Source of the DNA: an uncultured Cryomorphaceae bacterium
Lineage (GTDB): Bacteria > Bacteroidota > Bacteroidia > Flavobacteriales > Schleiferiaceae
Assembly (NCBI GenBank): GCA_937120475.1
Contig: CAKZJV010000007.1
Span: forward strand, 2,682,068 to 2,746,067
Direction of reading: 5' to 3'
Length of the DNA stretch: 64,000 nucleotides
The notes beneath the pieces are model-generated. The model was not told the DNA's origin and did not search any database. It was given only the letters and a program-made list of their open reading frames with translations. Each line of letters begins with the position of its first letter. The stretch's first letter is position 1. Positions 54,127 to 63,667 of this stretch are shown in pieces. The translations under genes were made by a program, and so were the position numbers.

Positions 54127-56214
54127 ATGAAAAAAAATAACTCTACAAAATTCTCGGGAACTACCCGTTATATCCTGCTTTCTGCCGGGGTAAGTATTAT
54201 TGGAATTATACTGGTTTGCACCATTTGGTTTGTCCACGGCCGGGTTCAGCGTGATAATCTGTACGAGAATACTGTGCTCACCGGGCGGCTAACTACACAG
54301 CAAATACTATCCACGGTTACCGGAGACATCCAAAGACTGGAAAACCTTAAGGACCGTATTGAGTGGACCAACGGTGATTATTTCCGTTACTGGTCCTATG
54401 ATGCTGCTTTATTGCTGAAGCAAAATCCATCTTTTCGCTTTGTAGAATGGATTGACAGTAATATGATCATCCGCAAAATTGAACCCGAATCAGGTAATGA
54501 AAAGGCACTAAACCTGGATATTTCGAAGATACAAAGCCGCAGCAGGGATTGGTTGAAGCATAGCCGTGACAGTACCATAAATATTACGGAGTGGACGGAA
54601 CTTGCCCAGGGAGGGCAAGCCTTTCTGGTGGATGTGCCGGTGTATTACGATAACCGTTTCCAGGGTACTATAACGGCCGGAATGGACTTTAGTGAAGACT
54701 TTACATCCATCCTTAAAAGCTCCACCAATTTTGCCTTACAGGTACGGGATCAGAATGAGCAGGTATTTTATGAATTCAACATGCCAGCCTCAGGGAAAAT
54801 CCCTGAAGCGGGTCTTTATTCCGAACAGTTGAATATTGGCGGAGCAGTTTCCAGTGATAAAACCCGCTGGAAACTTTTCTTTTTCCCGTTACCTGATTTC
54901 GATAAAAGCTACAGGCGTGGCTCTGCTCTGCTCGGCCTCATTATGGGAGTACTGGTTTCCATACTGGCGGGTATAACGGTTTATTATGCCCAAAGAGCTT
55001 CGGCCGAGGCACGCAGGGTTCACAACGTAAATAAAGAACTGAAAAAGCTCAACTGGGAGTTGAATGAGGAGCGGGGCAAAGCCGAGAGAGCTTCTCAAAC
55101 TAAAACCGAATTTTTGGCCAATATGAGCCATGAAATACGCACACCCCTCAATGCAATTCTTGGGTTTATAGAGGTTTTGAAAAATATGGAGATCGAGGAT
55201 GAAAAGCGTAAATACCTGGATATGATGGATTTTTCCTCTAAAAATCTATTGTCGTTGGTGAATGATATCCTGGAGATTGACAAAATAGAATCCGGCAAGC
55301 TAACCTTACGGCAAGAAGTATTTACACCCCAGGAGGAGATACAGGAACTTTTAGGCGTTTTTAGGATGGGTTTTGTTGAAAAGGGCCTGAGCCTGGAGTA
55401 CTATTGTAACTGTCAGCAGGTAAAGAAGGCCGTGGGCGACATTGGGAAATTCAACCAGGTACTTACCAACCTGCTGCGGAACTCCTTTAAGTTTACCCAT
55501 GAGGGAGGCATAAAAGTAATTTGTAATGAAAAAGTAGAAGGGGAAGTTTTGCAGGTGGAAGTGAAGATCAGGGATACCGGTATTGGTATTCCGGAAGATA
55601 AAATCAACACCATATTTGATCGCTTTGCCCAGGTGGATAGCAGCTTACGCAGAAAACACGAAGGCAGTGGCTTGGGCCTGGCTATAACCTATCAATTGGT
55701 TCAGAAAATGGGAGGTACTATTTCGGTAAGCAGCGAATCAGGAAAAGGAAGTGAGTTTACCGTAAAGCTGCCACTTAAACTGGCCCCTGAGGATGGCCCG
55801 GAGGAAAAACGTACCGAAAACCAGAAAAATGTTTTTGAAGGAAAGAAGATATTAATAGTGGAAGACAATGCCATGAATGTAATGGTGCTCCAAAAGGTGC
55901 TGGAGCAATTCCGCATTGAAACCGATGTAGCCGATAATGGTATGGTAGCCCTGGATAAAGTGGAGGAGGAAGACTATGACCTGGTGTTTATGGATATTCA
56001 CATGCCGGAGATGGATGGGTTTGAAGCTACCAGGGTCATCCGGAAAAAGAACCGGGATTTGATTATCATTGGTCTTTCGGCCAACGTTACCCGCGAAGCT
56101 ATCGATGAAGCAAAGGAGGTGGGGATGCAGGATTACCTTACCAAGCCTTTTTCGCGGGATAAGTTATTGGCCTTACTTCAACGTTTTTTACATACCGGTC
56201 ATAAAAACCAATAA
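54127..56214 (+). CDS. hybrid sensor histidine kinase/response regulator
   Basis: 695 residues: membrane helix (about 15-38), an extracytoplasmic sensor of about 225 residues with CHASE-like character (FVEWIDSNMIIRKIEPESGN), second helix (about 266-288), short coiled coil, HisKA domain with FLANMSHEIRTPLNAILGF (His 335), HATPase domain (DTGIGIPEDKINTIFDRF, EGSGLGLAI) and a receiver domain with the phosphoacceptor Asp 623 (LVFMDIHMPEMDG) and KPFSRD. It is thus able to pass phosphate within itself and possibly on to a separate carrier. No target gene is adjacent. Confidence 0.93.
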   Translation: MKKNNSTKFSGTTRYILLSAGVSIIGIILVCTIWFVHGRVQRDNLYENTVLTGRLTTQQILSTVTGDIQRLENLKDRIEWTNGDYFRYWSYDAALLLKQNPSFRFVEWIDSNMIIRKIEPESGNEKALNLDISKIQSRSRDWLKHSRDSTINITEWTELAQGGQAFLVDVPVYYDNRFQGTITAGMDFSEDFTSILKSSTNFALQVRDQNEQVFYEFNMPASGKIPEAGLYSEQLNIGGAVSSDKTRWKLFFFPLPDFDKSYRRGSALLGLIMGVLVSILAGITVYYAQRASAEARRVHNVNKELKKLNWELNEERGKAERASQTKTEFLANMSHEIRTPLNAILGFIEVLKNMEIEDEKRKYLDMMDFSSKNLLSLVNDILEIDKIESGKLTLRQEVFTPQEEIQELLGVFRMGFVEKGLSLEYYCNCQQVKKAVGDIGKFNQVLTNLLRNSFKFTHEGGIKVICNEKVEGEVLQVEVKIRDTGIGIPEDKINTIFDRFAQVDSSLRRKHEGSGLGLAITYQLVQKMGGTISVSSESGKGSEFTVKLPLKLAPEDGPEEKRTENQKNVFEGKKILIVEDNAMNVMVLQKVLEQFRIETDVADNGMVALDKVEEEDYDLVFMDIHMPEMDGFEATRVIRKKNRDLIIIGLSANVTREAIDEAKEVGMQDYLTKPFSRDKLLALLQRFLHTGHKNQ

Positions 56215-56361
56215 TTCTCTCCCTTGACCAACCCCTTTGTTGCAAGGTGTTCTTCCAGAAGTTTACGTTGATAGGAAGGGGAGTTTTAGCCAAATCGCTG
56301 GCAATAATTTTGTTTACGGTTTCAGATTCCCCCCTACCCTAAAGCCTGTAAATCCAACTCC

Positions 56362-58473
56362 TTATTGATTATGATGAACCATAAAGGTTTTAACCTTAGA
56401 TATTCCTGAACCGGTAAGTTGTAATACGTAAAATCCTGCCGGCCAATCTGAAACGGAGAATTCAAATACCCTTGGATCTAATGCAACACCTTCATAAACA
56501 AGAAGTCCCTGGGAGTTGATAATCCTCACTTTCAAAGGCTCACTTCCTGAAAGTTGTACATGTACCTTATCTGATGATGGGTTTGGATAAATAGCAAACC
56601 TTCCGGCTACATTTAATTCCTCTGTGTCCAAATTATCTAACCTGTAACATACAGAAGTATCCTGGCAGCCATTTAGTGATACCATCACCGCATAGCTTCC
56701 ATTTACACTAGGGGCATAGGAACCGGATGTGGCACCGGGAATAGGAAGGAAGGTGGAGTCACAATTTACCCATTGATAGTTGGCGAGGGAATCAGATTCG
56801 CCAGAGTGGAGCAAACCACTATTAAGCCATATGGTAGTGTCTATAGTTGTGATATCCAGGTGAAGCTTCCATACAGTATCCAGGGTCCCGATGCTATTAA
56901 AACGTTCAAACCTATAATCTCCCGAATTGTAAAAAGTGCTGTCCCTATAAACATACTGGTCGCATGCTTCAGCCGTATCATACTGGTAAATCCCATATTC
57001 TGCAGCTCCAATTTCCCTTATTCCGAAAATCTTACCATTCTGAGCCGGGGTAAAATCGAGGGAATCTCCGGCATTTACCGCAGGACTATTAGCGAAGGGT
57101 AAAAGTACCGGGAGCGAGCCCTCAACAGAAGTTAGAATTGAATCCAATTGGAGCTGAGACCATGAAACATCTGTTGAATCTGACGATAGTCCATAGGCAA
57201 AATAAGTGCTGATCAAATTGTGTCCCCCACTGGTAATATAATTGTCATAGGGATCAAATACATCCTTTGACCCATTGGTGGCAATAATGGACCCGGTGAT
57301 CTTAAAATTGCTAGTACTGAAGCTGGCAATCAATTTATGCGTGGTATTATCTGCATTTACAAGTGTACTGTTCAGAACTTCCAGTTGACCACCCTGATAG
57401 TTTCCTCCAGACAGTATCGGAGCCTCAGTGTTGTAAAATGTAGACCTCGCAATAGGCCCATTGCAGTTATCCAGTTCAAGCGTACCATGGAATTCGTAAG
57501 TATTTACTATGTAATTATTCTCAAAGGTGCAGTACTCCATCAAGAATGGATTTCCGCGGGAAAAATCTCCGGCCGCCCCCTCATTTAGCGCCCCATTGTT
57601 TTTAAAATGACACCTTTGAAAGGTCATCTTCATTCCCTGGTGCCAGTTACCGCATTTAATAGCACCTCCCTGAGCACCCGAATAATTGTCGTCAAAAAGG
57701 CAATCTGTGAACTCTACCGGTTCAATACCACTGATGTAGCATGCTCCCCCACCGGGACTCGTAAACAATAGTGTTGTATAGTTTCCTTCAAATAGGGATG
57801 ATCTGGCTACGCATCCCCCATTCTCAACATATATCGCTCCGCCTCCGCCAGATGCCATATTTTTCTTGTAAACAGACCGTTCAGTGTGCACATCACAATA
57901 CAGCGCACTAATTGCACCACCTGTGGTGTATGAAGACCCTGAGGCAGTGTTATCAATGAATGTACAGTCGTACACAAAGGTATTTGACCACCAGGAACGA
58001 ATGGCCCCTCCTTCGCCATTAAATGAAGTTCGGTTGGCCTTGAAATAGCAATTCTTGACAATCAAAGTATCCACAAATTCCGAATAAATCCCGCCTCCCC
58101 CCGGAGCTTGTGAGAAAGAGCCTTTTACTATGGCGAGATCCTCAAAGATTACCATTCCTGTTGGCGGGTTTTGAAAGTCTACCTTAAATACGCGGGTTGA
58201 TTGATCGCCTGAAATAAAGATGGTATCACCATTTTTAATACTTCCTCTAATAACCAGGGACTCATCAATAAGCAACTCCGATGATAAAAAGAGGGTATCA
58301 TTTCCGGATAGAAAAAGTGACGTGTCAAATTGCACCGTATCTCCACTGGATGCAGCTGCTATGGCCGAACGTAAAGATCCTGCTCCATTATCGTTAAGGT
58401 TGGTTACCAATTGAACCTGCCCGGTTGAAACAAAGGAAAGCAGTAAGAAGAGTGAAGCAATTGATTTTCGCAT
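56362..58473 (-). CDS. secreted right-handed beta-helix protein with type IX (type A) sorting domain
   Basis: From ATG 58473 (MRKSIASLFLLLSFVSTGQ, signal peptide) the protein has 703 residues; the 40 codons upstream have no support. The start QLVTNLNDNGAGSLRSAIAAA followed by GDTVQFD is the usual opening of surface beta-helix/polymorphic repeat proteins. The middle has repeated turns (GGGGIYSE, GGAIRSWWSN, GGAISAL, GGGGAIYVE, GGGACYISG, GGAIKCG) spaced as parallel beta-helix rungs. The C-terminus (FAIYPNPSSDKVHVQLSG to MVHHNQ) is a type A sorting domain. It probably acts at the cell surface, possibly as adhesin or polysaccharide enzyme; no catalytic residues are identified. Confidence 0.88.
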   Translation of the reverse strand: MRKSIASLFLLLSFVSTGQVQLVTNLNDNGAGSLRSAIAAASSGDTVQFDTSLFLSGNDTLFLSSELLIDESLVIRGSIKNGDTIFISGDQSTRVFKVDFQNPPTGMVIFEDLAIVKGSFSQAPGGGGIYSEFVDTLIVKNCYFKANRTSFNGEGGAIRSWWSNTFVYDCTFIDNTASGSSYTTGGAISALYCDVHTERSVYKKNMASGGGGAIYVENGGCVARSSLFEGNYTTLLFTSPGGGACYISGIEPVEFTDCLFDDNYSGAQGGAIKCGNWHQGMKMTFQRCHFKNNGALNEGAAGDFSRGNPFLMEYCTFENNYIVNTYEFHGTLELDNCNGPIARSTFYNTEAPILSGGNYQGGQLEVLNSTLVNADNTTHKLIASFSTSNFKITGSIIATNGSKDVFDPYDNYITSGGHNLISTYFAYGLSSDSTDVSWSQLQLDSILTSVEGSLPVLLPFANSPAVNAGDSLDFTPAQNGKIFGIREIGAAEYGIYQYDTAEACDQYVYRDSTFYNSGDYRFERFNSIGTLDTVWKLHLDITTIDTTIWLNSGLLHSGESDSLANYQWVNCDSTFLPIPGATSGSYAPSVNGSYAVMVSLNGCQDTSVCYRLDNLDTEELNVAGRFAIYPNPSSDKVHVQLSGSEPLKVRIINSQGLLVYEGVALDPRVFEFSVSDWPAGFYVLQLTGSGISKVKTFMVHHNQ

Positions 58474-58733
58474 AATTAGGAAATTAATATAATAAGGTGC
58501 TCGAAAATAAAAAAAGCCAGCATATATCTTCACAGGTATATTATTTTGATCGCCTTTCCAAATTCTCTGGTCAACTCCCTGTATTAGTCCCACTGGCTCG
58601 AGACTTTAATCAATGGAGTATGTTTTTCTTATAGCATTTTTCCTGTCGGTTAATTAAAATTTTAAGGGCTAAATATGGCAAGGGTAGTGAGATTGTTGTG
58701 GAAAAAAGTGAGAATGTATTGACCCTGGAAAAT

Positions 58734-59756
58734 TTATAAATACCAATAATCTCTCCCAGCCTTCAAGGAATTTTGAGCCAGAAAACTTTCCATTTCGTGC
58801 TTTTGAGGTTCGGGTGGATAAACGGTCAACAGTACTAAAGGATGGTTCAGTGAAGGTGTGTCTCTAAAGGATTGTACCGGCTGCCTTTCAATGCCATTGG
58901 GATATTTTTCCGGATTGAGCACCATCCAAATAAAAGGTACTTCCAGCTCTCTTAAAGTTTTCGCAGCCAGTCGGGCCTTTGTACCATCTCCCCAAATGGC
59001 TATATCGCGACCGGCCGTTTTCTCCAATTCTACAAAACGCTTGATCTTTAAGCGGAAAAAAGCCTCCTGTGAATAATGATCGGAATTCCGGGAAGTGCGC
59101 TGCGGGTGTTCCCGCCAGTGGAGGGTAACCGCGTCCACCGCTTTAAACTGAAAACCATGGCGGTACCAGCGAAAAGTCAGGTCGTAATCTTCCGGGTATT
59201 CCAGGCCGTCAAAACCACCGATGTCCAGCAAATCCTGACGCCTCATCATCCAGTTGGGCGAGGCCACCACACATTCGCGATACATATTTTCACCGAAGCT
59301 TTGGGTGCTCACCACCTGGTTCAACCACTTTTCATACTGGCGGTATCCATCACCTAAAGTTTCGCGCGGAAAATACTTTACCGGCCCGGTAACGATGGTT
59401 TGAGGAGCGGCTTGCTGCAACGCATTCACCATAATGGATAGCCTGCGGGCAGGCATGATATCGTCCGCATCCATACGGGTAACATAGGTTCCGCCACATT
59501 TTTGCAAAGCCTGTTGTAAGGCGGGAATAATACCTTTTCCAGTATCCCTGAATACCTGGATGCGGGAATCAAGAGCGGCTTCTCGTTGGAGCAACTCCCA
59601 GCTATTATCGGTGGAATGATCATCTACCCAAATCCATTCCCAGTCCTTAAAATTTTGGTTTTGTGCAGAATGGATGCAATCCTTTAACCACGGTGCCGCA
59701 TTTTGAACCGGGGTGATAATGGAAAGCAAAGGGGCTGTTTCACGCGTGGTTTCCAT
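58734..59756 (-). CDS. family 2 glycosyltransferase with C-terminal Rossmann-like extension
   Basis: 340 residues. The GT-A core is clear: LLSIITPVQNAAPWLKDCI, WVDDHSTDNSW (about 43-53), RMDADDIMP (about 95-103, metal-binding DxD) and FDGLEYPEDYDLTFRWY. After about 240 comes a second segment beginning KTAGRDIAIWGDGTKARLAAKTL, a G-x-G-rich pattern of a nucleotide-binding fold, continuing to the end. The acceptor is unknown. It begins three bases before the stop-adjacent TPR gene, which is on the same strand upstream. Confidence 0.88.
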   Translation of the reverse strand: METTRETAPLLSIITPVQNAAPWLKDCIHSAQNQNFKDWEWIWVDDHSTDNSWELLQREAALDSRIQVFRDTGKGIIPALQQALQKCGGTYVTRMDADDIMPARRLSIMVNALQQAAPQTIVTGPVKYFPRETLGDGYRQYEKWLNQVVSTQSFGENMYRECVVASPNWMMRRQDLLDIGGFDGLEYPEDYDLTFRWYRHGFQFKAVDAVTLHWREHPQRTSRNSDHYSQEAFFRLKIKRFVELEKTAGRDIAIWGDGTKARLAAKTLRELEVPFIWMVLNPEKYPNGIERQPVQSFRDTPSLNHPLVLLTVYPPEPQKHEMESFLAQNSLKAGRDYWYL

Positions 59757-59759
59757 ATC

Positions 59760-60578
59760 CTATAGAGGCCGGTTTAAAGCCAACCGCAGCTCTTCAATAT
59801 CCGAACGGTAGATTTGCTCCTGCACCTCCGTATAAGCCTGACTATGAAAATACCCCATATCAAAATATTTCATGGCAAGGTCGGTACACAGGCGGGCCGA
59901 ATCTATTTGGTTTAAGTGCATGTGCGCGATGGCTTTGTGGTAGTTCAGGTCGGCCGATTGATTGAAAATAGAGAGACCCTTGCGGGTTTCCCGCAAGGCA
60001 GTTGTATAATTTTTGAGACGGTTTTGTACCACAGCACGGTAAAGAAATACTCTTTGATCTACCCATTCTAAACCGTATTTCAGGCTGTCTTCATCAATGT
60101 AGGACTGGAAGTGAAAAAGGGCGGAATCATATTGCTCCAAGCCTAAAAAACAAAGGCCCTTCAGGTATTTTACGCTCATGGCTTGCGGAAAATCCGTGAA
60201 GCCGGGAGTTAGTGTATCGGTAGCCCTGAAGTCGGCCAGTGCGCGCTCATAATCCCGGTAAAAGAAAAGGTAATTACAGCCCCGATATCCACACCAAGAA
60301 GGATCTTCACGAATAGTTTTAGCGATGAGCGGAAACCATAAATGCGGATAGCCCCTCTTTAAATAAGGTATGGACAATTCACGGTAAGCCTCAGCATTGG
60401 TGCTGTCATGAGCCACAGATTTCATCAGGTAGGTCATATTCTTTACGCTGCCCTGGTAGTTGTGTTGAGCACTATCCAGGTAAACCATCGAAAGCTCGTC
60501 ATCCTGGGGTGGCGTATGATTGGAGCAAGCTCCCCAAAAGAGGGACAGGCTAAGGAAGAATTTCAGTGATTTTTCCAT
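59760..60578 (-). CDS. TPR-repeat lipoprotein
   Basis: 272 residues with a lipobox (FWGACS, Cys 18) and helix pairs with TPR-like spacing (AEAYRELSIPYLKRGYPHLW, AMSVKYLKGLCFLGLEQYDSALFHFQSYI, ALRETRKGLSIFNQSADLNYHKAIAHMHLNQIDSAR). Such proteins are scaffolds. Its first 29 bases overlap the upstream lipoprotein gene, and it lies four bases before the glycosyltransferase, so the three are likely one transcript. Confidence 0.85.
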   Translation of the reverse strand: MEKSLKFFLSLSLFWGACSNHTPPQDDELSMVYLDSAQHNYQGSVKNMTYLMKSVAHDSTNAEAYRELSIPYLKRGYPHLWFPLIAKTIREDPSWCGYRGCNYLFFYRDYERALADFRATDTLTPGFTDFPQAMSVKYLKGLCFLGLEQYDSALFHFQSYIDEDSLKYGLEWVDQRVFLYRAVVQNRLKNYTTALRETRKGLSIFNQSADLNYHKAIAHMHLNQIDSARLCTDLAMKYFDMGYFHSQAYTEVQEQIYRSDIEELRLALNRPL

Positions 60579-61071
60579 TTTCTATACGGTAGATGAGGTA
60601 CATATAACTGTCCCGGTACGACCCCTGGTGGAAATTCGCTTTCCAGGCGTTAAGTTCCCTGGTTATTTTCAGGAGTTGCTCACGGGTATGTGCGTTCAAG
60701 GAGGTAGGCTGAAAGTCAAGGTCGTTTTCAAATACTTCGAAATAACCGGTTTGCCCCTGGCAATTAATAACAAAACGGATGGTGAGCATGCCGGAATCCT
60801 GGTGCAGGTTCAGCTGCGGGTAATTTTCAAGAATGTATTTCCGGATGGCTTTAGGCCCACCTTCATAATAGGCCGGTGCATCGTCAATCGTATTAGTATT
60901 ATAGTACTGGATTATGCTTTCCGTACTATCACAGGGTTTAAACACTTCGGTGGCATCTTCTGTATTTTCCGGGTTTATGTAACCGATGTCATGAGTGGGA
61001 TAATCGGGGGGCGTAGGGCTGCACCCAAAAACTAACAAGGGTACGGTAAGGAGGAGATAGATCTTTTGCAT
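60550..61071 (-). CDS. lipoprotein with TonB-C-like domain
   Basis: From ATG 61071 the protein has 173 residues; the longer frame from 61107 is not needed. Lipobox VFGCS (Cys 17) is followed by a region with the TonB C-terminal pattern: KAIRKYILENYPQLNLHQD, LTIRFVINCQGQTGYFEVFEND, TRELNAWKANFHQG. It may act as an energy-transfer or signalling accessory, but lacks the membrane helix of a true TonB. It overlaps the TPR gene. Confidence 0.8.
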   Translation of the reverse strand: MQKIYLLLTVPLLVFGCSPTPPDYPTHDIGYINPENTEDATEVFKPCDSTESIIQYYNTNTIDDAPAYYEGGPKAIRKYILENYPQLNLHQDSGMLTIRFVINCQGQTGYFEVFENDLDFQPTSLNAHTREQLLKITRELNAWKANFHQGSYRDSYMYLIYRIENGKITEILP

Positions 61072-61125
61072 GGCGGTGTTTGGTAAAGAACACCTTTGCA
61101 AATACAAAGCCAGAATAAAAGTGGA

Positions 61126-62184
61126 TTAGTCCTTAATTCGGTTAAAACGCAGGGCCTTTAACATCCAGTTGGGCAAGGCCTTTTCGGGGTGGCGTTTTTC
61201 AATGTTAAGGAACCAGTTCCACTTTTCCACGATAGGGAGCTTATGGGTTTCCACAAACTCAATCCAGGTTCCATCGGGGTCTTCAATATAGGCAAAGCGT
61301 CCGGCCGCCTTTCCCATATCGAAGGAATCGGCACTATCAATGGTGAAAGGGAAGCTCGCTTTTTCACATTCCTTTTGCAGGGCCCCTATATTACGAACAT
61401 CAAAGCACAGGTGAATGTACCCCATATCACCCCAGTAACGATTTTCAAAGAGCCTGCGCCCCTGTCCATCTTCCCTTTGCAACAATTCAATTTGGGAAGC
61501 CCCCAGTAGTTTGCTGAAGGCTCCTTTGCGAGGTTTGGAATGCTTGAGCAGCACTCGTCTGAAGGAAGCATCGCCTCCTTCCAGGGTTTTAAGATCTTCA
61601 AAAGTGCCACGGGTATCATACACCACCTGGTCATAGTTCAGCACATCGCGGTACAGCTTCAGGCTGGCTTCTATATCACTAACCCCTAAAACGGCACCGT
61701 AGGCCCCACCCGTTAAGCGGCCGGTATTGCTAAACCAGTCTCCGGCCTTACAAACTTCAAATAGGTTACCGTCCGGATCCTGCAGGTAAAAATGAAAATC
61801 ACCGTTAGGGTCTCTGGCCAGTCCCCCGGCTGTATTTATTCTCTTCTCTTTAAAGTATTCGTAGGTGGCTTTTACATCCCTGCTCTTTATCTTGGTGATA
61901 TAAATGCCCAGGTCACCGAGCTTAGGCGTAAAGGCCGGAACCTGGGCCTGGCGGCTGGTAAACTGCCATATTTCAAAGCCACCGCCACCCTGCATATTCA
62001 GGGCCAGGGCGGCATTGCGGCTGTGTACTTCACCACCGGTATATTGGGTCATCAGCGGAGCTTCGGCTGCTTCTTCAAAAATGCGGATGTCCATACCAAA
62101 TTGCTCGCGGTACCACTTCCATAAACGGTGTACATCACGGTTTCCAATACCGATTTGCTGTATTCCGCTGATCACTTTCTTCAT
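61126..62184 (-). CDS. two-domain VOC (glyoxalase/dioxygenase-fold) protein
   Basis: 352 residues with two vicinal oxygen chelate modules: IQQIGIGNRDVHRLWKWYREQ with DPDGNLFEV (about 9-140), and YGAVLGVSDIEASLKLYRDV with DPDGTWIEFVE (about 165-325). Metal ligands of the usual kind are hinted by H in GYIHLCFDV and E in WIEFVE. The substrate cannot be given. It overlaps the SDR gene by four bases, so it probably works in the same small pathway. Confidence 0.85.
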   Translation of the reverse strand: MKKVISGIQQIGIGNRDVHRLWKWYREQFGMDIRIFEEAAEAPLMTQYTGGEVHSRNAALALNMQGGGGFEIWQFTSRQAQVPAFTPKLGDLGIYITKIKSRDVKATYEYFKEKRINTAGGLARDPNGDFHFYLQDPDGNLFEVCKAGDWFSNTGRLTGGAYGAVLGVSDIEASLKLYRDVLNYDQVVYDTRGTFEDLKTLEGGDASFRRVLLKHSKPRKGAFSKLLGASQIELLQREDGQGRRLFENRYWGDMGYIHLCFDVRNIGALQKECEKASFPFTIDSADSFDMGKAAGRFAYIEDPDGTWIEFVETHKLPIVEKWNWFLNIEKRHPEKALPNWMLKALRFNRIKD

Positions 62185-62981
62185 GTTTGGGGCTTTCGTT
62201 TTTTCAGAAGCTTGTAAAAAAGGGCGGGAAAAAGAGTTTTTACTTTTACGCTGAGGTTTTCCAGTCCCTGGCCGATGATTACTTCTTTTTTATTCTTTTG
62301 AATGGCATGGATCATTCTTTTCACGCACTCCTCAACCGGCATTCCCTGTGCCTGCAACTCGCTCATTTTGCCGTAGGCCGAACCACCACCATCCACCGCA
62401 TTGATGGATATGTTGGTTTGAATACCTCCCGGGCACAAGAGGGTAACCTGAATATTGTTTTCCTCTTCCTCCAGCCGCAACACTTCAAAAAAACCGTGGA
62501 GCGCATGCTTGGAAGCTGAATAGGCCGAGCGTTCGTAAAAGCCAAACTTACCGGCCAGACTACTGACCACTGCAATATGACTTTCCCGTTGTTTGCGGAG
62601 TTGCGGTAAAAGTGCTTTGGTTAAGGCGATGGTGCCGAAGTAATTCACCTCCATCAAAAGTCGATCTACTTCTTCGGAGGTTTCCTTCAAGTGGGAACGC
62701 TGACTCAGGCCGGCATTATTGAAAAGTAAATCAATGCGGCCGAATCGTTTTAGGGCCTGTTCCACTTTTTCAGGAAATTCATTCTGCTTTACCATATCCA
62801 AAGGCAGCACTATTGAATTTTCAGGATGAGGTAGTGATTTTTGCACTTCCTTCAGGGCCTCCACATTTCGGGAAGAAAGAATAGTAAAGGCCCCAAGTTT
62901 ACTGCACTGAACCGCCATTTCGCGGCCAATACCCGAACTGGCTCCGCTTATCCAAATCACCTTGGCCTTGAAATCTTTCAT
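62181..62981 (-). CDS. short-chain dehydrogenase/reductase
   Basis: 266 residues: cofactor loop SGASSGIG (12-19), NNAG (88-91), catalytic Ser around 140 and Y154/K158 in YSASKHA. It ends with a hydrophobic, basic tail (LFPALFYKLLKKRKPQT) as in DltE-like membrane-associated members. Substrate unknown. It is between the VOC gene and the NAD(P)-binding gene on the same strand. Confidence 0.92.
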   Translation of the reverse strand: MKDFKAKVIWISGASSGIGREMAVQCSKLGAFTILSSRNVEALKEVQKSLPHPENSIVLPLDMVKQNEFPEKVEQALKRFGRIDLLFNNAGLSQRSHLKETSEEVDRLLMEVNYFGTIALTKALLPQLRKQRESHIAVVSSLAGKFGFYERSAYSASKHALHGFFEVLRLEEEENNIQVTLLCPGGIQTNISINAVDGGGSAYGKMSELQAQGMPVEECVKRMIHAIQKNKKEVIIGQGLENLSVKVKTLFPALFYKLLKKRKPQT

Positions 62982-63007
62982 AGCAGGAGCGAAAATAGGG
63001 AAGCCCT

Positions 63008-63667
63008 TTAGCTTTTGGAAATAGTAATGGCCTTATTCACAAACTCTTGTTTTTCAATCTCGTTTACTGCGAAACGAGCTACACTGTGCCGGGAAATGGT
63101 TAGGGAAGGTCTGGGCTTGCCATTCACGCTCACCTTCACATCATCCCGGGCCGGGCCATTGGTAAGGCCACTGGGGCGCAGGGCGGTCCATTCCAAACCG
63201 GATTGGCGCAACACTTCTTCTTGCCTTTCATGATCACGGTAAGCCGCCCCAATATTGCTCCATTTAATAAGCGCTTTAAACCAAAAGGGTAATTCATGAA
63301 AGGTTTCGTGTACGCCCCATGCGGAAATGAAGATGATACGGTTCAGGCTTTTACCGGAACCTGTTTTTGCCACCATTTGCATGGTTTGCGACATAAATTT
63401 TTTGGGCGTGATGAGGGGTGACCAGGGGAAGAGGTATTTCCGGGAAATATTCAAGGCACTGAGCACGGTTACGCAACCTTCCAGTGCTTCGGCCAGTAGT
63501 TGCTGGTTGGTAGGCGTGCCTTTAAAAACAATAAGCCTGGGATGTTGCAACGGAAGCTTTTTGGCTTGGCGCGCTATGGCATGTACTTCGTATCCATTTT
63601 CAATAGCTTCCCGCACCATTAACTTCCCGGTGTGGCCGGTTCCTCCTAAAATCAAAATCCGTTTCAA
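63008..63667 (-). CDS. NAD(P)-binding NmrA/epimerase-like protein
   Basis: 219 residues with the Rossmann motif LGGTGHTG (7-14), LSALNISRKY and ALRPSGLTNGPARDD. It resembles SDR a5 (NmrA/biliverdin reductase-B-like) proteins; no YxxxK active site is obvious, so an enzyme activity is uncertain. It overlaps the TfoX-like gene by four bases and lies 26 bases before the SDR gene. Confidence 0.85.
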   Translation of the reverse strand: MKRILILGGTGHTGKLMVREAIENGYEVHAIARQAKKLPLQHPRLIVFKGTPTNQQLLAEALEGCVTVLSALNISRKYLFPWSPLITPKKFMSQTMQMVAKTGSGKSLNRIIFISAWGVHETFHELPFWFKALIKWSNIGAAYRDHERQEEVLRQSGLEWTALRPSGLTNGPARDDVKVSVNGKPRPSLTISRHSVARFAVNEIEKQEFVNKAITISKS

